In this document: piece by piece, positions 24,116 through 32,503 of the stretch
Layout of the letters: every line of letters starts with the position of its first letter
Position numbering within the stretch: the first letter of the stretch is position 1
DNA from: Alistipes sp.
GTDB lineage: Bacteria > Bacteroidota > Bacteroidia > Bacteroidales > Rikenellaceae
Assembly (NCBI GenBank): GCA_021204515.1
Contig: JAJPZH010000189.1
Coordinates: forward strand, 1-48,811
Length of the DNA: 48,811 nucleotides
Direction of reading: 5' to 3'
Position numbers and translations under genes: made by a program
Notes under the pieces: model-generated
The model's input: only the letters and a program-made list of their open reading frames with translations
Told to the model about the DNA's origin: nothing
Databases searched by the model: none

Positions 24116-25687
24116 TTATTCGGCGCCCTTGATGCAGCGCACCGAGCACCCGCTCTCCTTACCCCACGCACTGCCCGAGGTAAGCAGTTTGTTGTCGCCC
24201 TGCACGCGGGCGTAATAAGCCGACCAAGCTCCGCTGTCAGCAGTCGTCCACCAAGTCGTCATAACGCCGGCTTTCTCGTATTTATTCCACTTGCGGTAAC
24301 CCGTAGGCTGAGCATTGAATCCCGAGGAGTTCGTGCCCTGATATTCGGGCTTGGAGTCTCCCCATTCATCATACCAGCCCGAAGTGGACTTCACGCATTC
24401 GCCGACATCGGCACCAAGGAAATTCGCGAGTGCGGTCCAATCGTCACGCGACGGCACGCGCCAGCCCTCGGAACACAGTTTCCCGGTATGCGCCGCATGC
24501 CAGTTGTAAAGCAGTCCGTAGGAGGCGACATCCGGATTGTTCTCGCAATAGCAGTAAGCCGGTTCCTCGCTGTCTTCCGTTGCGGCCCATTCGTCCTGAC
24601 CTTCGAGATACGGAATCGGAGCGCCGTCGTTGAAATGCGTCGTGCGCAGGTTGGCGCCGAGCCATTTCTGCGTACCGATGGTCACAATTCCGTATTCGTT
24701 GCCGTCGATGTCGAATACCGAGGTCGCGTCGTCGTCAGGATCGACGACCACCGTGTCGCCCGACGAAGAAGTTCCTTCGGTCCACTCCTCGATTTCAGGC
24801 TGAATTTTCACTTCGCCGCCTGCGGCCGTGCGGCTGACGGTCAACGTGAAGGTATAGCGTTTCCCCGACGCGAACGTCAGTTCCTTATCCGTCACGAAGC
24901 GGAATTTACGCTCCCCGATATTCACGACAACAAACTGCGCCGCGGCCTTTACCGTCTGGGGAACGACGATGGCCGAAACGCCGACCGCCGTCTGCCCCTC
25001 GGCGCGGAACGTACCGTGCGGCGCCACATTCACGAAGATCGCCGGAGACGACACCTCGCCCGTAGTGAAATCGACATTGGCGACCTGCGCCACGTTGAGT
25101 ACCTGCAGACCTGCGCCGAGCAGACCTTCCACGCCGTTATACCCTTCGCCCGGCACCAGCACGAAATCGAGTTTGGACATCAGGCGTTTGAAATCGAGCC
25201 GCACGGGATCTTTGGTCCGGACGACATTCTGGGTCCGGGCCAGCATCCAGTCGCATTGGGAGTACTCTTCGTCGGCACGCTGGTCGGCGCTGACGCCGAT
25301 TTCGGCAACGGACTTTCCGGCCCCGATTCCGAGCGAACGATAGGGATAGTAGGCATAAAAATCCGACGGCCCGGTATAGTCCGTGGCCCAGAAACAAGGC
25401 GTAGCGCTTTTGAGTTCTCCCTGAGTTACCGTAAAGAGTTTATTGTCGATATACCGCTCCCCGGCGATGGCCGCCGCGGGATCGCTCCCGGATTCGACGC
25501 AGAAAAGGCCGATCCGGTCCCCCTCGCTGAAAGCCGTGCCCGCAACCTGCGCGGAAGAGACGACGGAAGGAATAAAACCGATCGGCTGCCCGGCCGGAAC
25601 AGCCGGTTCCGGATCGCTGCAGCCGCAGAGACCCCACAGCAGCGCGGCCGACAGAGATATGCGGATTGTATTTCGAATCTTTTTCAT
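24116..25687 (-). CDS. Fimbrillin-like lipoprotein with C-terminal FISUMP domain (third FISUMP copy)
   Basis: A 523-residue lipoprotein with lipobox LCGC (Cys23, WGLCGCSDPEP). Residues about 30-310 have the fimbrillin/Mfa-like pattern: FSEGDRIGLFCVESGSD, then FYAYYPYRSL, a central VRLDFKRLMSKLDFVLVPG strand pair, and a GVSAIVVPQTVKA strand. Residues about 320-523 are a FISUMP domain: FDIDGNEYGIVTIGTQKWLG, ANLRTTHFNDG, YGLLYNWHA, CSEGWRVPSRDDW, and a terminal SGCSVRCIK. Such proteins are surface-exposed pilin-like or tip components in Bacteroidales. It is the last of four tandem genes, 18 bp after the preceding one. The ligand is unknown. Confidence 0.85.
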   Translation of the reverse strand: MKKIRNTIRISLSAALLWGLCGCSDPEPAVPAGQPIGFIPSVVSSAQVAGTAFSEGDRIGLFCVESGSDPAAAIAGERYIDNKLFTVTQGELKSATPCFWATDYTGPSDFYAYYPYRSLGIGAGKSVAEIGVSADQRADEEYSQCDWMLARTQNVVRTKDPVRLDFKRLMSKLDFVLVPGEGYNGVEGLLGAGLQVLNVAQVANVDFTTGEVSSPAIFVNVAPHGTFRAEGQTAVGVSAIVVPQTVKAAAQFVVVNIGERKFRFVTDKELTFASGKRYTFTLTVSRTAAGGEVKIQPEIEEWTEGTSSSGDTVVVDPDDDATSVFDIDGNEYGIVTIGTQKWLGANLRTTHFNDGAPIPYLEGQDEWAATEDSEEPAYCYCENNPDVASYGLLYNWHAAHTGKLCSEGWRVPSRDDWTALANFLGADVGECVKSTSGWYDEWGDSKPEYQGTNSSGFNAQPTGYRKWNKYEKAGVMTTWWTTADSGAWSAYYARVQGDNKLLTSGSAWGKESGCSVRCIKGAE

Positions 25688-25705
25688 GAATTGTCGTTTA
25701 AAGAG

Positions 25706-27298
25706 TTAAAAATCGTGAACACACCGTACCGAAAGACCGCTGTGACGCTCTTTGATAAACTGATCGAGCGCATCGCCCATCGTCCGCAACCCGTAGCAAT
25801 AGGTCATGAAGCCCGACATATCCTCGTCGCACCACCAGTAACCGTTGCTTCCGGCATAATAGAATTTCGCCTGCGACTCGTCGTTGGGGTCGACCGTGAT
25901 CTGACCGCCGGGAAGCCCTCCGAATCCGCTTTCGTTCGTTGCGGTCTCGCCTTCGGGCCATCCTGTGGACGCCTTCAGCTTGGGAGCCACTCCGATCCAC
26001 GAACCGTAGTCGGTGGACTGTCCGCCGAGCGCGGCACCCAGCGCATCCCAGTCGCTGCCGGTGGGCACATGCCACCCTTCGGGACAAAGTTTCCGGCTCC
26101 CGACCGCTTCGCGGTTGTAGAGCAAGCCGTAACGGGCAATGTTGGCTTCGTCGTTCTGATAGCAGCAGTATGCCCCTTCGGATGTCGCCATCCATGCTCT
26201 GCTGTCCGTCACGTTCGGAATCGCCGACCCGTCGTTATATTTCGTCGTCCGCAGATTCGCATCCATCCAGTAACTGCGGCCGATGCGCAGGATTCCGTAC
26301 GTATTCCCGTCCTTATCGGTGACCGTCGTACCTTCCGGCGGAAGGATTTCGCCGCCGCCCAGCGACTCTTCGCCGCCCAGTACCCAGTCGGTCACCGAAA
26401 CGGCGGTCGTAATCACCACCTCGTCGAACGACGTATTGAGCGTCAGGGTAATCTTGTTGCGTTTACCGGCTTCCAGCACGAGTTCTTTCGCAGGAACGTA
26501 CGTAAACGACTGATCTGCGGCCGACAGCGCCACGAAAACGGTCCCTGCGGCGATCGTCTGCGGCGGCATGACGGCCGACACTCCGGTCAGGACGCCCTCC
26601 TTCTCGGCGAACGTCCCGTTAGGGACCATTTCGGCGGGATCGCCCGAAAGCGTCCACTTCCCGGTCGTGAAGTCGAACGACCCGCCGTTCTTCACCCCGG
26701 CCAGCCGCACCGTGATCGGCGCCGGCAGTTCGCCGCCGTTCTCATAACCCTCGCCCGCTTTCAGAACGATATCCACGCGGCTCATGGCATGGGCGAAACG
26801 CAGGGGAACACTCCCCTCTCCGGCCCGGAAACCGACCGTCTTGGCGAAAACGAGGTCGGCCGCACGGAAATCCGCCTCTGCGGACTGGTCGGCCGCAGCC
26901 GTCATATCCAATGCTGTCGCACCCTCGGCCAGAGCCTGTGCACGGTAAGGGGCGTATCCGTAGAGGTCGTACACGGCGCTATAGTCCGTCAGCGGGAACG
27001 ATATGACCGGCGTAGCGGTGTAAACCTCTCCCGATTTGGCGAACAGAACGTTCGAAAAGAGCCGCGCCCCGGCAAGCGCCTCGGCCCCCGCCGCCGGCTT
27101 CTGCACGGCATAGAAACCGAATTGACCGAACGACACCGCCCCGTCTCCGGCGGCGGAATCCGCCGCCGCGGCGCGGACGACGATCTGCCCGTCACGGGTT
27201 TCCGGCCCCGAGGCTTCGTTTACTTCGCTGCAGGCGCATAGTGCGAGGAGCGCGCCCGCGAAGAAACCGCCTGTCGATATATATTTCGTGATTTTCAT
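25706..27298 (-). CDS. Fimbrillin-like lipoprotein with C-terminal FISUMP domain (second FISUMP copy)
   Basis: A 530-residue lipoprotein from the ATG at 27,298, with lipobox LCAC (LLALCACSEV). It shows the fimbrillin pattern: VSFGQFGFYAV, YDLYGYAPYRAQAL, VPLRFAHAMSRVDIVLKAGE, VSAVMPPQTIAAGTVF. The C-terminal FISUMP domain starts near residue 325 with VTDKDGNTYGILRIGRSYWM and continues DANLRTTKYNDGSAI, YGLLYNREA and LCPEGWHVPTGSDW to LSVRCVHDF. The same two-domain layout as its neighbours, with low identity in the first domain, indicates an old tandem expansion under diversifying change. The spacers to its neighbours are 12 and 18 bp. Confidence 0.85.
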   Translation of the reverse strand: MKITKYISTGGFFAGALLALCACSEVNEASGPETRDGQIVVRAAAADSAAGDGAVSFGQFGFYAVQKPAAGAEALAGARLFSNVLFAKSGEVYTATPVISFPLTDYSAVYDLYGYAPYRAQALAEGATALDMTAAADQSAEADFRAADLVFAKTVGFRAGEGSVPLRFAHAMSRVDIVLKAGEGYENGGELPAPITVRLAGVKNGGSFDFTTGKWTLSGDPAEMVPNGTFAEKEGVLTGVSAVMPPQTIAAGTVFVALSAADQSFTYVPAKELVLEAGKRNKITLTLNTSFDEVVITTAVSVTDWVLGGEESLGGGEILPPEGTTVTDKDGNTYGILRIGRSYWMDANLRTTKYNDGSAIPNVTDSRAWMATSEGAYCCYQNDEANIARYGLLYNREAVGSRKLCPEGWHVPTGSDWDALGAALGGQSTDYGSWIGVAPKLKASTGWPEGETATNESGFGGLPGGQITVDPNDESQAKFYYAGSNGYWWCDEDMSGFMTYCYGLRTMGDALDQFIKERHSGLSVRCVHDF

Positions 27299-27310
27299 GG
27301 TTGTACGCAT

Positions 27311-28864
27311 TTAGTTTTTGTAACGAATACACCGGACCGAATAACCGGTACGCTTTTGCGGGGTGGTCTGGTAGACGATCGGCCGGCTGTAATAGAGATA
27401 AAAACCGCTGGCCTGCGCATCGTTGAGCGGCGTGCTGCTCCACCAGTAACCGTACTTGTGGAAATTGTAGAACGTTCCGTCGTCTTCGCGCGAACCGCCG
27501 GGACGACCGTCGAAACCGCTCGAATTGCTTCCCTGATAAGTTTCGTCCTCTTTTCCGTTGAAGCCCTGCCAGCCGCTCGTGCTCTTGAGCTTATCGCCCG
27601 CGGCATTCTGCCCGCCCAGCAGATCGATCATTATTTCGATCTCCTCCTTGGTGGGGACATGCCAGCCTTCGGGACACAACCGGTTGGTAGCAACGGCATA
27701 GTAATTATAGATCGCGCCGAACTGCGCGGCGTTTTCGGCATCGTTGTCCTGATAGCAGTAAGCCGGCGTCTTGGCCACCGAATTCTCGCTCCACTGCGCG
27801 GCATCGGACATATTCGTCAGCACCGTTCCGTCGCTGAGTTTCGTCGTCCGGAGATTTTCGGCCATCCAGTACTGGGTACCGATCCGGGTTACCGGATAGC
27901 TGTTGCCGTCGATATCGAAGACGGGGTTGAGCAGGTCGTCCGACGGATCGAGCGTCTGTTCGATATCCAGCCCGCCGAGCCACTCCTGCTCGGTCACCGT
28001 CACCGACACCTCATAGTCCCCGGCGTCGCGCCCGACACGGACGGAGAGCGTATACTGCATGCCCGATTTGAAGGTCACCTCTCCGCCCAGCGTACAGGAA
28101 ACGGCAGTATCGCCGAGAAGGAAACTCAGCACGGCGTCCCCGGCAGCGACCTGCTGCGGCACGACGATCGCCGAAAGCCCGCTCAGTTTGGTCTCGGCCT
28201 CGGTCCATGCGCCGTAAAACTTCATCGGCGCGGGATCGGCGGCTGTCAGAACCTTGCCGGAAACCATGTCGACTTGAGCAGTACGGCACAACTCGATCGA
28301 AACCGGAGCCTCCTTCAGCTCTCCGAGTACGGGAGAACCTGCAGAAGTCACTTCCAGATCTATTTTCGAAAACATGCGTCGGAAAGCCATCTTCACCGCT
28401 CCGCTGTGACGGGCCTCGATACCGGCCGAAGCGACCATGAAGTCGGCCGCCGTATAATCCTCCACCGCGGACTGGTCTGCGGGCACCCCGACATCGACAG
28501 TCGTCCGCCCGGCTGCGAGCAGCTTCGCACGGTAGGGATAATAGGCCAGCAGGGTCCCCTGCGCAGCCTTGAGCTGCATTCCCGAAGCGGTTTTAAACAC
28601 GCCGCCGGACAGCTCCATCCGGGCATTGTCGATATAACGCACCGCGTCGGCGGAAAACTCCCCTTCGACGGCATAAAGCCCGACTGCGGCCGATGCGGGA
28701 AACGCCTCGTCCGCCGCAGTGCCGTTCCACGAAACGACCTGCCCCTCGATCACCGCCTCCTGCGGGGAAGGGGTTTTGTCTTTATTGTCGTCGTCCCCGC
28801 AGGACACCAGCCCCGCAAAGCATATTCCCGCCGCCACGACGCCGAGAATTCGTATGTTCTTCAT
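27311..28864 (-). CDS. Fimbrillin-like lipoprotein with C-terminal FISUMP domain (first FISUMP copy)
   Basis: A 517-residue lipoprotein. The ATG at 28,864 starts a clean lipoprotein signal (MKNIRILGVV..., lipobox GLVSC); ATGs at 28,873 and 28,876 are alternatives. The fimbrillin-like domain shows VGLYAVEGEFSADAV, LLAYYPYRAKLLAAG, VKMAFRRMFSKIDLEVTSAG and LSAIVVPQQVAAGDAV. The FISUMP domain begins near residue 325 with FDIDGNSYPVTRIGTQYWMA, then ENLRTTKLSDGT, FGAIYNYYAV, LCPEGWHVPTKEE and a terminal GYSVRCIRY. It lies 23 bp after the promoter-proximal frameshifted gene. A polar effect on it from the off state of that gene is possible but uncertain. Confidence 0.85.
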   Translation of the reverse strand: MKNIRILGVVAAGICFAGLVSCGDDDNKDKTPSPQEAVIEGQVVSWNGTAADEAFPASAAVGLYAVEGEFSADAVRYIDNARMELSGGVFKTASGMQLKAAQGTLLAYYPYRAKLLAAGRTTVDVGVPADQSAVEDYTAADFMVASAGIEARHSGAVKMAFRRMFSKIDLEVTSAGSPVLGELKEAPVSIELCRTAQVDMVSGKVLTAADPAPMKFYGAWTEAETKLSGLSAIVVPQQVAAGDAVLSFLLGDTAVSCTLGGEVTFKSGMQYTLSVRVGRDAGDYEVSVTVTEQEWLGGLDIEQTLDPSDDLLNPVFDIDGNSYPVTRIGTQYWMAENLRTTKLSDGTVLTNMSDAAQWSENSVAKTPAYCYQDNDAENAAQFGAIYNYYAVATNRLCPEGWHVPTKEEIEIMIDLLGGQNAAGDKLKSTSGWQGFNGKEDETYQGSNSSGFDGRPGGSREDDGTFYNFHKYGYWWSSTPLNDAQASGFYLYYSRPIVYQTTPQKRTGYSVRCIRYKN

Positions 28865-28887
28865 TGTTTTCATCATTTTGAACGCCA

Positions 28888-29879
28888 TTAATTTTCCATG
28901 GAATCCTCCGCTGCGGGCCGGGAAGCCTGCCAGTCGCCGAGACGCGCAACGGCCTGCATGCGCACACCCTGCGCCGTCATGCCGACCGTCGCCGTAAAGA
29001 CATGGTTGCACCCCGATTCGAACCGGAAATCCGAATCGGGCTTATAGGCCATCGTCACACCGTTGTAAACGACATAAAACAGCGACTCGCCGGCTTTGCG
29101 GTCCTGCGGTATCAGAATGGCCGAAAGTCCGGTCAGTATATCGCCCTGCCGCACGAGCGTCCCGCAGGGAATGATGTCATCGACCCGGGCTATGTCCGAG
29201 AAAGCGCCCGACTCCACGTCGCAGACGGCCTCCGTCCGGAAATTCTTCAGCGTCACGGCCGCCTGCTCCAGCTCGTCGAGCGTGATGCCCGCTCCGGCTT
29301 TCAGGCAGATCGTAATCTGGCTCAATACATGATGGAAAACCAGCGGAACGGGATTTCCGCCGGGTACGACCTCCCGGGACACGGCGATCAGACAGTCCGA
29401 AGCCGAAGCTCCGGCGCCGCGCTGGTCAGTCTTCACCGCAACGTCAAGCAGCGAAGAGTTTTTCCGGAAGCCGGTTTGGTTGTAGGGATAATAAGCGTAA
29501 AAGGTATTTTTTGTCGCCGCATCGATAAAATAAGGAGTCGAAACCGCTGCGAAGACTCCGTCTTTCCGGACGAATTTCACATTGTCCTCCCAGCGGACAT
29601 TTTCGAGCGACTGCTCTTTGCCGTCCCGCCACGGCACGACGGTAAGACCGACGGCATCGCCGTCTTCGAATGCACCGTCCGTTACACGGGTCTGTACGTC
29701 CGGAGCGATGCGGATGGAAAGATCCGCATCGGGGGCCTCATTTCCCCCCCCCTCACGGGGTCGGAACACGCCGGGAGCAACACCCCGGCACAGGCCGCAA
29801 GCATGACGGCCCCAGCCAAGGAAAAGCGGGCTGCAAAGCAGCGCCAGTCTCTCCGGCTCGCTTGGATTTGTTTCAGCAT
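28888..29879 (-). CDS. Fimbrillin-family lipoprotein, interrupted by a frameshift in a 9-G tract (candidate phase-variable gene)
   Basis: Two frames together make one gene. Frame 1 from the ATG at 29,879 gives a complete lipoprotein signal peptide: MLKQIQASRRDW, a hydrophobic stretch and lipobox LLPAC, then SDPVRGG. Frame 2 continues from the same place as GGGNEAPDADLSIRIAPDVQ and runs to 28,888. It carries the fimbrillin pattern FEDGDAVGLTVVPW, TFYAYYPYNQTGF, LVFHHVLSQITICLKAGAG and LSAILIPQDRKAGES. The frames meet in nine consecutive G (29,744-29,752); ten or seven would join them. As written only a short aberrant peptide is made. Unlike its three downstream neighbours it lacks a FISUMP domain. 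It is the first gene after the promoter at 30,013-30,044. Slippage of the tract would switch it on and off; a sequencing error is the alternative. Confidence 0.78.
29744..29752. repeat. Homopolymer tract C9 (G9 in the coding strand)
   Basis: Nine consecutive C on the plus strand sit exactly between signal peptide and mature domain of the fimbrillin-family gene. Tracts of this length are prone to slipped-strand mispairing. A second run of nine (G) is found at 15,319-15,327 in a non-coding region. Confidence 0.9.
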
Positions 29880-30012
29880 AAAATTAGAATTAAGTGGATA
29901 ACAAAAAAACAGCCGACGGCAGTAAAATCCGGCAGCAGGGGTAACGCAACGCAAATCGACCGGGAGGGGGAAATTCAGTCCGGAAATCGCCCCGGTTCCA
30001 TCAGCCATACTA

Positions 30013-30044
30013 CAAATATAATAAATCGCCGGGGAAATAACAAA
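30013..30044 (-). promoter_or_regulatory. Promoter of the fimbrillin/FISUMP operon
   Basis: On the minus strand TTTG (30,041-30,044) and TATATTTG (30,013-30,020) are separated by exactly 20 bp, a full match to the Bacteroidetes promoter. It lies 133 bp upstream of the first ATG (29,879). No invertible repeats flank it, so switching would have to occur at the G tract rather than at the promoter. Confidence 0.75.
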
Positions 30045-30097
30045 AAAAACATACACGGCCGCATATGCCCCGCCGGAGTTCAAAAAACGTCCGGTCA

Positions 30098-30128
30098 TTG
30101 TACGGTACGGTTTTTTTTATTACCTTTG
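30098..30128 (+). promoter_or_regulatory. Promoter of the DUF4988 lipoprotein gene
   Basis: TTG (30,098-30,100) and TACCTTTG (30,121-30,128) are separated by 20 bp. The leader to the ATG is about 165 bp. It is divergent from the fimbrillin promoter, with the two -33 elements about 53 bp apart. Confidence 0.7.
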
Positions 30129-30294
30129 TTAAGTCACTCACTCCGAAAGTTCCTTCCATACATGAATCCCGTCCACCCGCGGAACGGCGACTGCGGTCTC
30201 CGACTGCAAATCCCCGCCGCGGTCCTCATGCAATTCCCGCGTCCCTGCAACCGACAATGCAGGGCCGTCACTTATTTATCCTAACCCCAAAACC

Positions 30295-32439
30295 ATGATG
30301 AAAAAATTCGCCCTTCGGAGCCTCGCGCTCCTGCTGACGTTCGCCGCCGCATGCAGCGACTACGACGACACCGACCTGTGGAACAGCGTGAACGACATCA
30401 AAAAACGTGTCGAAGCGCTCGAAACAGCCGTCGCCAAACTCAACTCCGACGTTTCGGCCATACAGACGCTGATCGAAAAACTCAACGAAAAGGTCTACGT
30501 CTCGAAGGTCGAGACCAACGCCGACGGCTCCTACACGATCTACTTCACCGATCCCGAAAACACCAAAATCACGATTACGAACGGAAAAGACGGCGCTGCA
30601 GCGCCCGCAATCGGCGTTGCGAAGGATACGGACGAGGTCTACTACTGGACCCTGACATCGGGAGAGGGAGAGCCTGAATGGCTGCTGGCCGACGGCAAAA
30701 AAATCCCCGTCACGGCTGCCGCCGTCGTGCCGCTGCTGAAGATCGACGACAAGGGATTCTGGGTCATCAGTTGCGACAAGGGCGCGACGTGGAACTACAT
30801 CACCGACGACAAGGACCAGTCGGTTTCGGCGCTGGGTCAGGGCGGCATGAGCGATTCGTTCTTCAAGGAGGTGACGCAGGACGGCGCATATGCCTACTTC
30901 ACGCTGGCGGACGGCACGACGATCACCGTAGCCATGCGTTCGGATTTCTACCTGCTCGTCAAAATGGCCCCGGCGCTGGGCACCTACGCCTACGGCGAGA
31001 CCAAAACCTATGAGACCGAAAGCGTGGGCGTGAACGACGTCGTGCTGACCAAGCCCACCGGCTGGACCGTTTCGTACGCCGACGAGGTGCTTACGATCAA
31101 GGCCCCCGCCGAAGAGGCCGTCTGCGAAACCGAAGGCGAGATCGCCGTCATCTACTTCGGCGACAACGACCGCAGTTCGCTGGTAAAGATGAAGGTCAAG
31201 ATCGACAAGGATTACACGGGCGTAACCGAAGGCGACAATTTCACGCTCGAAATCACCGAGGTCGGGGACACCCGCGTCAGCGCGGCCATCACGCCGAAAG
31301 ACCCCGAAATGGCCTACTACGTCTATCCCTACGATCCGGCCAAGAGCGACGAGGCATGTATTACCCAGCTCCAGAAGCGTTTCAAAGCCGACATCGCCGA
31401 CGGACCGGAATATGTGGATTACTTCTTCAAAGGCGCCAAAACCGACTACAGGTACAGCGGTCTGACGCCCGGCGAGAGCTACGACCTCTCGGTGGTCGGC
31501 GTAAAATACGACCTGACGGCCAAGACGCTCGACATCGTCACGCCGCTCATGCGGGTTCCCTTCAGCACCAAAGCCCCCGAAATCATCAACACGACCTATC
31601 TGATGACTCTCTCCGACATTTCGTGGTACGGAGCGAAGTGCGCCGTCCATCCTTCGGACGACCTGCCCTATTTCTGCACGTTCGTCAAGAAATCGACGTT
31701 CGACATGGCCTATGACGACGTCGATTTCGCACAGACCTACATCGACGACCGCTACCTGTGGCCCTACTACGGCGAACTGAGCGAGGGCACCCTTCTGTGG
31801 AGCGACTTCACCTCAACGGGCGACATCGCATTCTCCTCGCCGGGATTCGTGCGGCGCGATCCGCTCTATATCTCGGAGGACATTTTCCCGCTGGAATCCG
31901 ATACCGATTATTACGCCGTGGCATTCGGCTGCAACGAAGACGGCGAATTCTCGAACAGCCGCGTCTCGCGCAAGCTTTTCCGCACGAAAGCCTTCACGCC
32001 GACCGAAGCGTGCACCTTCACCATCGACGTAACCGTGGACAAGCAGGACCTTGCGATCAAAGTGATCCCTTCGGACAAAAACACGAGCTACATCACATTC
32101 ATCGACGAGCGCGACACCTACCGCGACAATTTCGCCACGCCGCGGCAATATCCGCCCTACGACCTCTACTGGCGCATGCAGGGACTGGAAGCGGGACAGA
32201 CGATCGGAGACGACGACTGCTTCTACACGGGCGACGCGGCTTACAACGTCGTAAGCCTGAAAGCCGCATCGGCCTACATCGTCTTCGCCTACGGCTGTTC
32301 CGCCGACGGCAGGATCACGACCGAGCCGGAGATCGTCGAGGTCCACACCAAGGGAACGGTGGACCAGCCCGACCTGAACTCCGCCGCCAAACAGCGCCGC
32401 ACGGGCAGCCCGCGGACCGCATACCGCGTAATCCGCTGA
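30295..32439 (+). CDS. DUF4988-type (PL29 N-terminal-like) surface lipoprotein
   Basis: A 714-residue lipoprotein with lipobox FAAAC (Cys20), then SDYDDTDLWNSVNDIKKRVE. A heptad-rich coiled coil follows (about residues 28-65: VEALETAVAKLNSDVSAIQT, LIEKLNEKV). The coiled coil followed by YTIYFTDPENTKITITNGKD and AAPAIGVAKDTDEVYYWTL is the DUF4988 module found at the N-terminus of Bacteroidetes surface proteins and PL29 lyases. The remainder is beta-rich, with domains near 330-450 and 455-700 that resemble fibronectin-type repeats (TGLTPGESYDLSVVGVKY-like segment). No lyase or hydrolase motif is seen. The coiled coil suggests oligomerisation on the surface. A terminator follows 20 bp after the stop. 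Confidence 0.78.
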   Translation: MMKKFALRSLALLLTFAAACSDYDDTDLWNSVNDIKKRVEALETAVAKLNSDVSAIQTLIEKLNEKVYVSKVETNADGSYTIYFTDPENTKITITNGKDGAAAPAIGVAKDTDEVYYWTLTSGEGEPEWLLADGKKIPVTAAAVVPLLKIDDKGFWVISCDKGATWNYITDDKDQSVSALGQGGMSDSFFKEVTQDGAYAYFTLADGTTITVAMRSDFYLLVKMAPALGTYAYGETKTYETESVGVNDVVLTKPTGWTVSYADEVLTIKAPAEEAVCETEGEIAVIYFGDNDRSSLVKMKVKIDKDYTGVTEGDNFTLEITEVGDTRVSAAITPKDPEMAYYVYPYDPAKSDEACITQLQKRFKADIADGPEYVDYFFKGAKTDYRYSGLTPGESYDLSVVGVKYDLTAKTLDIVTPLMRVPFSTKAPEIINTTYLMTLSDISWYGAKCAVHPSDDLPYFCTFVKKSTFDMAYDDVDFAQTYIDDRYLWPYYGELSEGTLLWSDFTSTGDIAFSSPGFVRRDPLYISEDIFPLESDTDYYAVAFGCNEDGEFSNSRVSRKLFRTKAFTPTEACTFTIDVTVDKQDLAIKVIPSDKNTSYITFIDERDTYRDNFATPRQYPPYDLYWRMQGLEAGQTIGDDDCFYTGDAAYNVVSLKAASAYIVFAYGCSADGRITTEPEIVEVHTKGTVDQPDLNSAAKQRRTGSPRTAYRVIR

Positions 32440-32458
32440 CGGGGATTGTAGACATAAG

Positions 32459-32490
32459 AAAGCCGGGGACAATCGGTCCCCGGCTTTTTT
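32459..32490. terminator. Intrinsic terminator between convergent DUF4988 and GH127 genes
   Basis: A perfect 12-bp stem, AAAGCCGGGGAC (32,459-32,470) and GTCCCCGGCTTT (32,476-32,487), closes a 5-base loop. It is followed by TTTT on the plus strand. It clearly terminates the lipoprotein gene and may also work for the opposing gene, though the minus-strand T run is weaker. Confidence 0.9.
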
Positions 32491-32503
32491 CGTTCCGCCT
32501 TCT

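Noticed and set aside
24047..28891. Long plus-strand open frames opposite the fimbrillin genes (1,064 and 511 codons)
   Set aside because: They are antisense shadows with Arg/His-rich composition and no recognisable family; the minus-strand genes explain the DNA.
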